From Kitasatospora gansuensis (GTDB taxonomy: Bacteria; Actinomycetota; Actinomycetes; Streptomycetales; Streptomycetaceae), in the NCBI RefSeq assembly GCF_014203705.1, contig NZ_JACHJR010000001.1, forward strand, positions 7,750,001 through 7,814,000: a stretch of 64,000 nucleotides of DNA. The letters are read 5' to 3'. A program made the translations under genes and the position numbers. The notes under the pieces were generated by a model that was given only the letters and a program-made list of their open reading frames with translations, searched no databases and was not told the origin of the DNA. Of the stretch, positions 1 through 8,870 are shown in pieces (the first letter of the stretch is position 1; every line of letters starts with the position of its first letter).

Positions 1-623
1 AGTTGGGCGCGGTGGCGGGCGCCGAGTTTGGTCATGGTGCGCTGGACGTGGGTGCGGACGGTCAGCGGGCTGACGAACATCCGCTCGGCGATCTCGTCGT
101 TCGACAGGCCCTCGGCGACCTGGACCATCACCTCGCGTTCGCGGGCGGTGAGGACGTCGAGGGCCGGGGGCGGGGTGGCCGGGTCGGTCTCGGGATGGGC
201 GAGGAAGCGGGTCACCAGGGCCCGGGTGGCGGTGGGGGAGAGCAGGGTGTCGCCGGCCGCCACCGTCCGGATGCCGCCGAGGAGTTCCTCGGGGCCGACG
301 CCCTTGCCGAGGAAGCCGCTGGCACCCGCGCGGAGGGCCCTGGCCACGTACTCGTCGATCTCGAAGGTGGTGAGGATCAGGACCCGGGTGTCGACCAGCG
401 CAGGGTCGCGGCAGATCTCCTCGGTGGCGGCCAGCCCGTCCAGTACCGGCATCCGGATGTCCATCACCACCACGTCGGGCCTGGTGGTGCGGGCCAGTTC
501 GACCGCGGCCCGGCCGTCGCCCGCGACGCCGACCACCTCCATGTCCTCGCAGGACTCGATCAGCAGCCGGAAGGTCCCGGCCAGCAGGGCCTGGTCGTCG
601 GCCAGCAGTACCCGGATGGTCAC
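1..623 (-). CDS. LuxR/NarL-type response regulator (3' end cut by window edge)
   Basis: Cytoplasmic DNA-binding response regulator of a two-component pair. Reading from a GTG at 621-623, the receiver domain starts TIRVLLADDQ and has a phospho-acceptor aspartate at about residue 55 (VVMDIRMP). A LuxR-type helix-turn-helix follows (LTAREREVMVQVAEGLSNDEIAE, then LTVRTHVQRTM). About 207 residues are present against roughly 215-225 for the family, so only the last few residues lie outside the window. The GTG overlaps the TGA of the upstream histidine kinase (GTGA), so the two are translationally coupled. Its target is unknown; the neighbouring MMPL exporter is an obvious candidate by position only. 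Confidence 0.93.
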   Translation of the reverse strand, partial: MTIRVLLADDQALLAGTFRLLIESCEDMEVVGVAGDGRAAVELARTTRPDVVVMDIRMPVLDGLAATEEICRDPALVDTRVLILTTFEIDEYVARALRAGASGFLGKGVGPEELLGGIRTVAAGDTLLSPTATRALVTRFLAHPETDPATPPPALDVLTAREREVMVQVAEGLSNDEIAERMFVSPLTVRTHVQRTMTKLGARHRAQ

Positions 624-1846
624 CGCGCGCTCCTCTCCTCGTCGTCCCGGTCGGGCTCGGATTCGCCGGTCTCCAGCGGCAGTTCGGTGGTGACCTGGAA
701 GCCGCCGTCCGAGCCGCGGCCGGCCAGCAGGCGCCCGCCGACCGACTGGGCCCGTTCGCGCATGCCGATCAGGCCGTAGCCCGGTGGGCCGGCCGGAGCC
801 GCCGGGGGGCCATCGTCGGAGACGGTCACGGTCAGCAGGCGTCGGGTGTAGGCCAGCCGGACCGAGGCGGTCGCGGTGCCCGCGTGCTTGGTCACGTTGG
901 TCAGTGCCTCCTGGACGATCCGGTAGGCGGTCAGGTCCACGCCGGGGGAGAGCGGCCTCGGCTCGCCGGAGATCTGCACCGAGACGGTCAGGCCCGCGCC
1001 CTCGAACGCGGCCAGCAGATCCGGGAGTTGGGCCAGACCAGGGGCGGGTTCGAGCGGTGCCTCGGGGTCGTCCGAGCGGCGCAGCAGGCCCACCGTGGCC
1101 TGGAGTTCGCGCAGCGCGGCGGAGGTGGTGCCGGCCAGGCCGTCCAGCATCTGCTGGGCCTGCTCGGGCTTGCTGCGCAGCAGGTACGCGGCGGTGGCGG
1201 CCTGGGCGTGGGCGAGGGCGATGTGGTGCGCGACGATGTCGTGCAGCTCGCGGGCGATCCGCAGCCGCTCCTCGCCCACCCGCCGCTGGGCCTCGTCCTC
1301 GCGGGTGCGTTCGGCGAGTTCGGCCCGGGCCTCGACGGCGGCCACGTAGTCACGACGGCTGCGGACCGAGTCGGCGAGGGCGCCGGAGAGCAGGATCCAG
1401 GCGATCAGCCCGATCCGGTTGGCGGTCAGGATCGAGCCGGAGGCCGAGAGCACGGTGGCGGCGAACAGGATGCCCGCGACCGCCACGGTGTGCAGCATGG
1501 CCGTCCGGCGGTCGGTCCGCATGGCCATCGAGTAGAGCGCGGCCAGCGCGGCGCCCGCGGTGAACGGCGAGGGCTGGAAGCCGTCCTGCTCGGCGAGCGC
1601 GCTGATGCCGGCTCCGCACATCGTGGTCACGGCCACCACGGTGCGCGGGTGGGTGCGGTGCCAGAGCAGGGCGACCGAGGCGGCCGCGGCGATCAGGGCG
1701 ACGGCGGGGGACGGGGCTCGGATGATCCGGGGGTCGGTGGCCGACATGCTGCTGGCCAGTACCGCCAGGCCCCAGAGCACCACGGCCAGCGTCACGTCGA
1801 CGGCCCGGGGGTGTCGGCGGAGCCACGGGCGGATGGTGATGATCAT
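620..1846 (-). CDS. Two-component sensor histidine kinase (HisKA_3 type)
   Basis: Membrane sensor kinase of 408 aa, partner of the response regulator that follows it. The N-terminal third holds about five hydrophobic segments with almost no extracytoplasmic loop, so the signal may be sensed in the membrane. The dimerisation/phosphotransfer motif RIARELHDIVAHHIA puts the phospho-histidine at about residue 202. The ATPase part shows LTNVTKHAG (N box), VSDDGPPAAP and GYGLIGMRERAQSVGG. I chose the ATG at 1844-1846 because GGGAGAG lies seven bases before it. Two 15-base direct repeats lie just upstream (1863-1897) and may be a regulatory site. Confidence 0.93.
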   Translation of the reverse strand: MIITIRPWLRRHPRAVDVTLAVVLWGLAVLASSMSATDPRIIRAPSPAVALIAAAASVALLWHRTHPRTVVAVTTMCGAGISALAEQDGFQPSPFTAGAALAALYSMAMRTDRRTAMLHTVAVAGILFAATVLSASGSILTANRIGLIAWILLSGALADSVRSRRDYVAAVEARAELAERTREDEAQRRVGEERLRIARELHDIVAHHIALAHAQAATAAYLLRSKPEQAQQMLDGLAGTTSAALRELQATVGLLRRSDDPEAPLEPAPGLAQLPDLLAAFEGAGLTVSVQISGEPRPLSPGVDLTAYRIVQEALTNVTKHAGTATASVRLAYTRRLLTVTVSDDGPPAAPAGPPGYGLIGMRERAQSVGGRLLAGRGSDGGFQVTTELPLETGESEPDRDDEERSAR

Positions 1847-1862
1847 GCTGGTTCTCTCCCTG

Positions 1863-1897
1863 TCAGCTCCGACCATGGTCGATCAGCTCCGACCATG
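1863..1897. repeat. Tandem 15-base direct repeat before the histidine kinase
   Basis: TCAGCTCCGACCATG occurs at 1863-1877 and again at 1883-1897. The start-to-start period is 20 bases, close to two helical turns. It lies 17-51 bases upstream of the kinase start codon on its strand. The spacing suits a tandem operator, for example for the cognate response regulator. Function is inference. Confidence 0.5.
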
Positions 1898-1932
1898 ATC
1901 GCCGACCGGCGGGTCGGGGTCGGACCGCCACA

Positions 1933-1970
1933 TCGGGGGGCCGCTGCCGGTTTCGACAGCGGCCCCCCGA
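1933..1970 (-). terminator. Stem-loop after the MMPL gene
   Basis: A 14-bp perfect stem (1933-1946 with 1957-1970) encloses a 10-base loop, starting 15 bases past the MMPL stop codon on the minus strand. There is no strong U-tract, as is common in high-GC actinomycetes. It probably separates MMPL transcription from the kinase/regulator pair, at least in part. Confidence 0.75.
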
Positions 1971-1984
1971 CAGTCCACGGACCG

Positions 1985-4183
1985 TCAGACGTGAACGGCC
2001 GGACGTTCCGTCAGTTCCCGGTCGGCGGGGACGGGGACGGCGGAGCTCAGCGACTCGCCCTCGACGTCCACCTTGGGGATGATCCGGTCCAGCCACTTCG
2101 GCAGCCACCAGGCCCGGTCGCCGAGCAGCGCGAGCACCGCCGGGACGATGGTCATCCGGACCACGAAGGCGTCCAGGAAGACGGCCGAGGCCAGGCCGAG
2201 CCCCATCATCTTGATCATCGACTCGCTCATCCCGATGAACCCGGAGAACACCGCGATCATGATGACGGCCGCGGCCACCACCACCCGGGCGCTGTGCCGG
2301 AAGCCGGTGACGATCGCCTGGCCGGGCCGCTCCCCGTGCACGTACGCTTCGCGCATCCGGGTCACCAGGAAGACCTCGTAGTCCATCGCCAGGCCGAACA
2401 CCACGCCGATCAGGAAGATCGGCATCATGCTCATCACCGGCCCGGTCTGCTCGACGCCCAGCAGGCCGGCGAACCAGCCCCACTGGAAGACCGCGACGAT
2501 CACGCCGAAGGCCGCCGCGACCGAGAGCAGGAAGCCGAGCGCCGCCTTGAGCGGGACCAGGACGGAGCGGAACACCACCATCAGCAGCAGGATGGCCAGG
2601 CCGACCACCAGCGCGAGGTAGGGGAGCAGCGCGTCGGAGACCTTCTGCGAGATGTCGATGTTCACCGCGGTGGTGCCGGTGACCAGTACGGTCGCGCCGG
2701 TCTCGGAGCGCAGCCCGGCCGCCTCGCCGCGGATGGTGTGCACCAGGTCCTTGGTCTCGGCGGTACTCGGGCCGGTGGCGGGCACGGCGGTGAGCAGCGC
2801 GGTGTCACCGGCCGGGTTGAAGGCGGCGGGCGAGACGGACACCACGCCCTCGGTGGCGGTGAGCCGGGCGGCGGCGGTGGCGACGGCGGCCTTCGGGTCG
2901 GCGGCGCCCTTGGCGTCCACCACCACGGTGAGCGGCCCGTTGAAGCCGGGGCCGAAGCCGTCGGCGAGGGCGTCGTAGGCCCGGCGCTGGGTGGACGAGG
3001 TGGGCTGCGACTCGGCGCCCGGCATCCCGAGGTCGAGGCTGAGCGCCGGTACGGCCAGCACACCGAGGCCGAGCACGCCGAAGACCAGGACGGCGACCGG
3101 ACGGCGGGTCACGAAGCGGGCCCAGCGGGTGCCGCCGTTCGGCCGGCCGGCGGTGGCGCGCGGTGCTGTCCGACGGCGGGAGGCCCGGGGCAGGACGGCC
3201 CGCTGGAAGAAGCCGAGCAGCGCGGGCAGCAGGGTCAGCGCGATCACCACCGCGACCAGGACGGTGCCCGCCGCGGCGAGTCCCATGCTGGTGAGGGTGG
3301 GGATGCCGACCACCGAGAGCCCGGCCAGCGCGATGAAGACGGTCAGTCCGGCGAAGACCACGGCGGAGCCGGCCGTACCGACCGCCCGGCCGACGGCTTC
3401 CTCGGGTGCGTGGCCCTCGGCCCGTTCGGTCCGGTAGCGGGAGACGATGAAGAGCGCGTAGTCGATGCCGACCGCGAGCCCCAGCATCAGCGCCAGCGTG
3501 GTGGTCGTACTGGACATGCCGATCGCGACGATCGCGGTCACACCGACCCCGATGCCGATCAGCGCGGTGAGCAGCGGCAGCCCGGCGGCCGCGAGTGAGC
3601 CGAAGGTGATCAGCAGGACGACCGCGGCGGCGGCGATGCCGACCAGTTCGGTCGCTCCGCCGGACTCGGGCTCGGCCTGGAGCGCCGTACCGCCGAGCTC
3701 CACGGTCAGGCCCGCGTCCTGGCCGCCCTTGACCGCGTCCTTGAGGGTCGCCTTGGTCTGCTCGGTGAGCGCGGTGCTCTTCGCGTCGTACGAGACGGTG
3801 GCGTAGGCGGTGCTGCCGTCCTTGCTGACGGCGTGGGTGACGAACGGGTCGAGCACACTCTTGACCTGCGGGCTGCCGGTCAGATCACCGACCACCTGGT
3901 CGACCGCGGCCTTGTTGGCGGTCGCGGTGATCTGCTGGCCCTGCGGTGCGACGAACACGATCCGGGCGTCCGCGCCGTCCGAACTCGCGCCCGGGAAACG
4001 CTCGTTGAGGAGGTCGAAGGCCTGCTGGGACTGGGTGCCCGGCATCGCGAACCCGTCGTCCTCGGCGGCCGGTGCCTTGGCCGCGGCGAACGCGCAGGCG
4101 GCCAGCAGCGCCACCCAGAGCAGCACGACGTACCGCCGCTGCCGGAACGAGAACCGGCCGAGCCGGTAGAGGAAGGTGGCCAC
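1985..4183 (-). CDS. MMPL/RND-family transporter
   Basis: Integral membrane exporter of 732 aa, the usual length of the short actinobacterial MMPL proteins. It has the two-fold RND layout. TM1 is near residues 18-36, and a large extracytoplasmic loop follows up to about residue 180. A block of six membrane segments comes next (including the conserved LMLGLAVGIDYALFIVSRYR). The pattern then repeats in the second half with VFGLAMDYEVFLVTRMRE. Members export lipids, siderophores or hydrophobic toxins. No substrate is indicated here; export of a metabolite or drug under the adjacent two-component system is a guess. Start is GTG. Confidence 0.93.
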   Translation of the reverse strand: MATFLYRLGRFSFRQRRYVVLLWVALLAACAFAAAKAPAAEDDGFAMPGTQSQQAFDLLNERFPGASSDGADARIVFVAPQGQQITATANKAAVDQVVGDLTGSPQVKSVLDPFVTHAVSKDGSTAYATVSYDAKSTALTEQTKATLKDAVKGGQDAGLTVELGGTALQAEPESGGATELVGIAAAAVVLLITFGSLAAAGLPLLTALIGIGVGVTAIVAIGMSSTTTTLALMLGLAVGIDYALFIVSRYRTERAEGHAPEEAVGRAVGTAGSAVVFAGLTVFIALAGLSVVGIPTLTSMGLAAAGTVLVAVVIALTLLPALLGFFQRAVLPRASRRRTAPRATAGRPNGGTRWARFVTRRPVAVLVFGVLGLGVLAVPALSLDLGMPGAESQPTSSTQRRAYDALADGFGPGFNGPLTVVVDAKGAADPKAAVATAAARLTATEGVVSVSPAAFNPAGDTALLTAVPATGPSTAETKDLVHTIRGEAAGLRSETGATVLVTGTTAVNIDISQKVSDALLPYLALVVGLAILLLMVVFRSVLVPLKAALGFLLSVAAAFGVIVAVFQWGWFAGLLGVEQTGPVMSMMPIFLIGVVFGLAMDYEVFLVTRMREAYVHGERPGQAIVTGFRHSARVVVAAAVIMIAVFSGFIGMSESMIKMMGLGLASAVFLDAFVVRMTIVPAVLALLGDRAWWLPKWLDRIIPKVDVEGESLSSAVPVPADRELTERPAVHV

Positions 4184-4295
4184 GGAGAAGGGCGCTCCAG
4201 TCGGGATCGGCGGTGGGCGGCGGGGGTGCCGCAGGATGTCTCAATCCTTCGTGGCGCAGGGGGGCGGCGTCGTCGTCCGGCTGCAGGCAGTTCGG

Positions 4296-4315
4296 CGTAC
4301 TGCCGATGCAGTACG
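4296..4315. promoter_or_regulatory. Inverted repeat in the MMPL/GNAT divergent region
   Basis: CGTACTGC-CGAT-GCAGTACG is a perfect 8-bp inverted repeat with a 4-base spacer, in the 293-base gap between the divergently transcribed MMPL and acetyltransferase genes. Its size fits a TetR- or MarR-type operator. No such regulator gene is adjacent, so the binding protein is unknown. Apart from the acetyltransferase ribosome binding site nothing else clear is seen in this gap. Confidence 0.5.
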
Positions 4316-4476
4316 TGCCCGGCGGCCTACCGCGTACGCCCTACGGGCCTTTCCAGCGGATGTCGGCAACCGGCATCCGCTGGGAGCGCGTCCGGATGTG
4401 TGGTGACCTCAGAAGTCGTTGCCGCCATGGCCGTACGGGATTCGCCGGTGCGGGCGAGAGAATCGGGAGCCGTTGC

Positions 4477-5034
4477 GTGTCGGACGAGATCACGGTGCAT
4501 CCTGTCCCCTGGCTGGCTGCCCCGATCGGCACCGGGCGGCTCGTGCTGCGCGAGTCCGAGGCCCGGGACCGTGCCGCGTTCGTCGACCTGTTCGCCTCGC
4601 CGGAGGTGTACCGCTACCTCGGTGGCGCTCGCCCCCGTGACGAGCTCGAGCGCGAGATGCCCGAGGTGCCCGGTCGGCGCCCCGGTGTTTTCGTCGTGGA
4701 GTTCGGCGGGGTGATGATCGGCGTCATCATGCTCGACCGGCGCGCCGCGGAGCGTCCCGGTCACGTCCGTCCGGAGGCCGGGGAGAGCGAGCTCAGCTAC
4801 CTGCTTCTGCCGGCGGCGTGGGGAAACGGGTACGCCGCCGAGGCGTGTGCGGCGGCACTCGACTGGTGCGCCGACGCGCGGCCGGGCGAGCCGGTGGTGC
4901 TCTGCACCCAGAGCGCCAACACCCGCTCGATGCGCCTCGCGGCCAAGCTGGGGTTCACCGAGGTGGATCGGTTCGAGGAGTTCGGCGCCGAGCAGTGGTT
5001 CGGCGTGTGGTCGCCGGTCACGCCGTCCGGTTGA
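4477..5034 (+). CDS. GNAT-family N-acetyltransferase (RimJ/RimL-like)
   Basis: Cytoplasmic acetyl-CoA-dependent acetyltransferase, 185 aa. It opens with the RimJ/RimL-type pattern (GRLVLRESEARDRAAFVDLFASPEVYRYLG). The acetyl-CoA binding loop appears as AAWGNGYAAEA, and the family's late motif as SANTRSMRLAAKLGFTEV. The GTG at 4477 follows GGGAG by seven bases, which fixes the start. Substrate could be a ribosomal-protein N-terminus, an amine metabolite or an antibiotic; nothing in the sequence decides. The last 17 bases overlap the convergent MocR gene. Confidence 0.88.
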   Translation: MSDEITVHPVPWLAAPIGTGRLVLRESEARDRAAFVDLFASPEVYRYLGGARPRDELEREMPEVPGRRPGVFVVEFGGVMIGVIMLDRRAAERPGHVRPEAGESELSYLLLPAAWGNGYAAEACAAALDWCADARPGEPVVLCTQSANTRSMRLAAKLGFTEVDRFEEFGAEQWFGVWSPVTPSG

Positions 5035-6451
5035 GCTCGTCGAGGAGGACCTCCGCGAGCTGCTCGGCCGCCCACTGCGCGCGGCTCGGGGAGAGCCGGC
5101 CGTAGCCGATCACCAGGGCGGGCGGTTGGCGCCGGATGGCGTAGCCGGAGAGGGCGACGGTGGCGATGCCGCGGCCTGCGAGGTGTTCGGCGATCACGTG
5201 GTCCCGGAGTCCGCGGGGCAACGGGACCAGCAGGTGCAGGCCGGCGGCGATGCCGAGGACCGGGCCGCAGTCGCGGATGATGGCGTGGCTGTTCAGCGCG
5301 GTCACGAGAGCGTCGCGGCGGGCTCGGTACGCCTTGCGTACGCGGCGCAGGTGCCGGTCGTAGCCGCCGGTGTCGGCGAAGCCGGCGAAGGTGAGCTGGT
5401 CCAGGGTGCTCGGGCCGGCGGCCCCGGTGTCGAGGGCGTCGAGCAGCGGTTGGCGCAGGTCCGGTGGTGGGACCAGCCAGCCCAGCCGCAGTCCGGGATG
5501 CAGGGTCTTGCTGACCGAACCCAGGTAGACCACGCGGCTGCGGTCGAGGCCGGCCAGCGCGCCGACAGGTCTGCGGTCGTAGCGGAACTCGGCGTCGTAG
5601 TCGTCCTCGACGATCACGGCGGAGCGCTCCGTGGCCCAAGCGAGCAGCGCCCTTCGGCGGGTGGGCGACAGGGCCGTGCCGGTGGGGAACTGATGGGCCG
5701 GCGCGCACAACACCGCCCGGGCGTCCGTCTGCCGCAGCGCCTCGACGTCGAGGCCCTCGGCATCCACGGCTACCGGCTCCGGGACCAGGCCGGCGGCGGC
5801 CGCGACCTGGTGCAGCCGGGACCAGCCGGGATCCTCGACGGCCAGGTTCGGGACCCCGCGGGCAGCCAGTACCCGCGCCACGAGCGACACCCCGTGGGAG
5901 GTACCGCAGGTGATCAATACCTCGTCGTTCTCGACGCTCAGTCCGCGTACCCGGCTCAGGTAGGCGGCGACGACCTCCCGCAACCGCCACGCTCCTGCCG
6001 CCGACGGGAACACCGACCGTTCCCAGTCGGCGGTGGCGAGGACGTGCTGCAGGGACCGGGTCCACCCGGGCGCGGGGAAGGCGGCCACGTCCGGTGCGCC
6101 CGGCCGAAGGTCGGCCACCACCGGCGGGACGGTAGGGGCTGGACGGGGCGCCGGTGCGCGGTCGACGGGACTGGGCGTGGCGGGTTGGGCCGTGACGCGC
6201 GTGCCGGAGCCCTGCCGGGTCTGCAGGCGTCCCTCGGCGGCGAGTTGGGTGTACGCCTCGTTGACGACCCATCGGGAGCAGCCGAGTTCGGCGGCCAGCG
6301 CGCGGCTCGGGGGCAGCAGGTGGCCCGGCGCCAGCCGCCCCTCTGCGATGGCGGCCCTGATTCCACTCGTCAGGCGCTCGTACAGCGACCCGCCGTCCTC
6401 GGGCAGTTCGATGAGCAGGCCGGTTGCTCGATTGGTTCGGTCATTCCCCAT
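5018..6451 (-). CDS. MocR/PdxR-type regulator (GntR helix-turn-helix plus aminotransferase-like domain)
   Basis: Transcription factor of 477 aa fusing an N-terminal GntR winged helix (about residues 20-85) to a fold-type I aminotransferase-like domain (about 115-470) that binds pyridoxal phosphate. The PLP lysine is about residue 315 in GSVSKTLHPGLRLGW, and the cofactor aspartate sits in VIVEDDYDAEF. MocR proteins usually control vitamin B6, GABA or amino-acid genes, often divergently transcribed. Here the divergent gene is a small ABM monooxygenase 97 bases away, with no B6 gene in view, so the regulated pathway is unclear. Confidence 0.92.
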   Translation of the reverse strand: MGNDRTNRATGLLIELPEDGGSLYERLTSGIRAAIAEGRLAPGHLLPPSRALAAELGCSRWVVNEAYTQLAAEGRLQTRQGSGTRVTAQPATPSPVDRAPAPRPAPTVPPVVADLRPGAPDVAAFPAPGWTRSLQHVLATADWERSVFPSAAGAWRLREVVAAYLSRVRGLSVENDEVLITCGTSHGVSLVARVLAARGVPNLAVEDPGWSRLHQVAAAAGLVPEPVAVDAEGLDVEALRQTDARAVLCAPAHQFPTGTALSPTRRRALLAWATERSAVIVEDDYDAEFRYDRRPVGALAGLDRSRVVYLGSVSKTLHPGLRLGWLVPPPDLRQPLLDALDTGAAGPSTLDQLTFAGFADTGGYDRHLRRVRKAYRARRDALVTALNSHAIIRDCGPVLGIAAGLHLLVPLPRGLRDHVIAEHLAGRGIATVALSGYAIRRQPPALVIGYGRLSPSRAQWAAEQLAEVLLDELNRTA

Positions 6452-6548
6452 GAAAGAGGACTGTATAGCCGGACCACTTACCTCTAGCGTCGTCCTCCGT
6501 AGCTGGTGGCAACAGGCCGCCGCACCAAGAACAGGAACACCCGCTCAG

Positions 6549-6857
6549 ATGACGAACACCGAATCCCCCGCACTGACAGTCGTCGCCCAGCTGCGCGCCA
6601 AGCCCGGCAAGGAGCAGGCCCTGCGCCAGGCACTCACCGCACTCGTGGCGCCCACCACGCGCGAGCCGGGCTGCGTCACCTACGACCTGCACGTGGACGT
6701 GAACGACCCCGCCTCGTTCTGCTTCTACGAGATCTGGCGCAGCCCCGCCGAGCACGCCGCCAACCTCCAGAGCGCCCACCTGCAGGCCTTCGCCGTCCGA
6801 ATCGACGACCTCCTCGACGGCGAGCTTCGCGTCAGCCTGCTGCGCCACATCGCCTGA
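6549..6857 (+). CDS. ABM-domain protein, putative quinol monooxygenase (YgiN-like)
   Basis: Small cytoplasmic protein of 102 aa made of one antibiotic-biosynthesis-monooxygenase ferredoxin-like domain. The family pattern is clear: an early beta strand (LTVVAQLRAKPGKEQALRQAL), EPGCVTYDLHVDVNDPASFCFYEIW, and a late helix after SAHLQAF. Relatives are cofactor-independent quinol or anthrone oxygenases, or act in quinone redox defence. It is divergent from the MocR-type regulator, which may control it. The exact substrate cannot be told. Confidence 0.85.
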   Translation: MTNTESPALTVVAQLRAKPGKEQALRQALTALVAPTTREPGCVTYDLHVDVNDPASFCFYEIWRSPAEHAANLQSAHLQAFAVRIDDLLDGELRVSLLRHIA

Positions 6858-6904
6858 CGTCTGCTCCGGGTCAACCGGTCGAACCGCCAGGTCCGTTCGG
6901 CCCG

Positions 6905-7591
6905 TCAGTACGCGATGCGCTCGACCTCGAAAAGCTGGGCAGCACCGATCCTGCTCTCCTCCAGGGAGAGCAGCCAGGGCAGCAGCTCCGGTGTGGCGTC
7001 GAGCTCGTTGTAGAAGCCGAACCGGAGATCCGCGAGCCGCCGCTCGAAGAGCCAGTGGTCGAGCGCGTCGCTCAGGTGGCGGTCCGCCGCCTCCGTCCGG
7101 GTTTCGGCCCACACGGCCAGCCACGGTGTGAGGCTCCCGGTGCTGACGGAGATCGTCTCGAGTACCCCGGTGACACGTTCGCTGCCGGGGTACTCGTGCA
7201 GGGCTGACCGCCACCACGCGTGCCAGACGCGTTCCAACGTCTCCTGCTCCGGCGCCGTCCAGGCCCGCCAGTCGGCGGCGAGCAGCCGGGAGGCGACCAG
7301 CCCGTGGTCGACGTGCACCCGGCCGGTGGCCAGGAGACGGACGATGCGCGGTGTCATCCGGCGGTACAGGGCAGGGAAGTCGTCCCAGTGGTCGGTCGCC
7401 TCGGCCGCGACGGCGGAGATCAGGTCCGCCGGTACCTGGTCCGCGGGCCCGGCGAGCACCTCAAGGTCGGTGTCGCTGTAGCAGTAGGTGCAGCCGCCTA
7501 CGGTGAACGGTTGCTCGGAGTGCGGCGCGAAGGCGGCGTCGAGCGCATCGAGAGCGTTCAGGAGCTGCTGGGAAGGGTCGGTCATGGGCAC
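6905..7591 (-). CDS. Hypothetical protein (228 aa)
   Basis: I do not recognise a family. The product is soluble and acidic, rich in aromatic residues, with no signal peptide or membrane segment. An N-terminal CTYCYSDTDLEVLAG holds two cysteines three apart, and a Trp-rich centre reads RVWHAWWRSALHEYP. It looks like one of the predicted all-helical cytoplasmic proteins common in streptomycetes. The start could be GTG at 7591 or ATG at 7585; GAGGT lies about nine bases before the GTG. Neighbours give no functional hint. Confidence 0.6.
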   Translation of the reverse strand: MPMTDPSQQLLNALDALDAAFAPHSEQPFTVGGCTYCYSDTDLEVLAGPADQVPADLISAVAAEATDHWDDFPALYRRMTPRIVRLLATGRVHVDHGLVASRLLAADWRAWTAPEQETLERVWHAWWRSALHEYPGSERVTGVLETISVSTGSLTPWLAVWAETRTEAADRHLSDALDHWLFERRLADLRFGFYNELDATPELLPWLLSLEESRIGAAQLFEVERIAY

Positions 7592-7701
7592 CTGCTGGGG
7601 ACCTCATCCGGCCTACCGGGGAGGGATCGACGCTATCACGCGGCCCACGACCGCAGGAATGACCCCGACACAAGGCGGTCACCTGGTCCGCCGGACGGCA
7701 C

Positions 7702-8724
7702 CTAGTCCGGGCGGGGTGCGGCGGTGCTCTCCCGGACGGTCAGGCGGGGGGTGGGGTTCTTGAGGTCGTGCACCGCGTCGGGGTCGGCGATGGCGGCGAG
7801 CATCGTGCGGGCGACCTGCTCGCCGAGGGCGAAGGTGTCGCGGGAGAGGGCGGTGAGCGGGGGGTGGACGATCCGGGTGAGGGTCGAGTCGTCGAAGGAG
7901 ACGATCGACAGGTCGCCGGGCACCGCCACGCCCATCTCCATCGCGACACCGAGCCCGGCCACCGCCATCACGTCGCTGTCGTAGATGATCGCGGTGGGCC
8001 GCCGGGTGCGGGTCAGCAGGGTGCGGGTGGCGGCGGCGCCCTCGGCGTCGCTGAAATCGGTGGGCACCGAGAGGGCCTCGGTCAGGCCGAGCCGCTTCGC
8101 GCTGTCGCGCAGGGCGCGGATCCGGCGCTGGGTGTGCTGGAAGGCGGGCAGGCCCGCCAGGTGGGCGATCCGCCGATGGCCCAGAGCGGCAAGGTAGTTG
8201 ACGGTGGAGATCATCGCCTCCCGGTCGTCGGCCCAGACGCTCGGCAGGGAGCCGTGCCGGCCGGGGCCGCCGAGCACCAGGGCGGGTACGCCGAGCTGCT
8301 CCAGCACCGCGACCCGGGGGTCGCGGACCTGGAGGTCGACCACCACGAAGCCGTCCACCCGGTGTTCGGAGGCCCAGCGCCGGTAGACCTCGATCTCGGC
8401 GGCGGTGTCCTCGACCACCATCAGCTGCAGGGCGGTGGAGTGAGCGGACAGGCCGGCCTGGAGGCCGGAGAGCAGCTGGGCGAAGAACGGCTCGACGCCG
8501 ATGGTGCGGGCCGGTCGGGCCAGTACCAGGCCGACCGCTCCGGCCTTGGCGCCGCCGAGCGCGCGGGCTGCGCTGTGCGGCCGCCAGTTCATCTCCTCGG
8601 CGATCTGCAGGATCCGCCGGCGGGTCTCCTCGCTGACCCCGGGCCGCCCGTTGAGGGCGAACGAGACGGCGCCCTTGGACACTCCGGCCTGCCGGGCGAT
8701 GTCCGCGATGGTCGGTCTGGCCAT
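7702..8724 (-). CDS. LacI-family regulator, likely repressor of the N-glycan utilisation genes
   Basis: Transcription factor of 340 aa. The LacI DNA-binding head spans residues 1-50 (TIADIARQAGVSKGAVSFALNGRPGVSEETRRRI), followed by the hinge and a periplasmic-binding-protein-like sugar domain (GFVVVDLQVRD, YDSDVMAVAG, LSIVSFDDS). It is transcribed away from the GH38 gene at 8948. A palindrome at 8883-8896 in the shared gap resembles two others, upstream of the endoglycosidase (21987-22000) and of the ABC operon (22129-22142). I infer it controls all three, probably relieved by a mannose-containing oligosaccharide. The ATG follows a purine-rich GAGAGGGGGGA stretch. Confidence 0.92.
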   Translation of the reverse strand: MARPTIADIARQAGVSKGAVSFALNGRPGVSEETRRRILQIAEEMNWRPHSAARALGGAKAGAVGLVLARPARTIGVEPFFAQLLSGLQAGLSAHSTALQLMVVEDTAAEIEVYRRWASEHRVDGFVVVDLQVRDPRVAVLEQLGVPALVLGGPGRHGSLPSVWADDREAMISTVNYLAALGHRRIAHLAGLPAFQHTQRRIRALRDSAKRLGLTEALSVPTDFSDAEGAAATRTLLTRTRRPTAIIYDSDVMAVAGLGVAMEMGVAVPGDLSIVSFDDSTLTRIVHPPLTALSRDTFALGEQVARTMLAAIADPDAVHDLKNPTPRLTVRESTAAPRPD

Positions 8725-8870
8725 GGGGCGTCCCCCCTCTCTCACGACCCGTCGAAAACCTGGTCGGAGCATAGTGCACACCTCATCGACCGGTTTACTG
8801 ATCCCGCTGGTCAGAACACTTGCTGAGAGCACGTCAGATGGGACTCGGCGGCGGTCGCCGGAATGGTCTA

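Noticed and set aside
884..3598. Plus-strand open frame of 904 codons over the kinase and MMPL genes
   Set aside because: Antisense shadow with Gly/His/Asp-rich composition and no domain.
8791..8798. CGGTTTAC in the LacI gene's own upstream region as a fourth operator
   Set aside because: Only a half-site matches and there is no symmetric partner, so it was not called.
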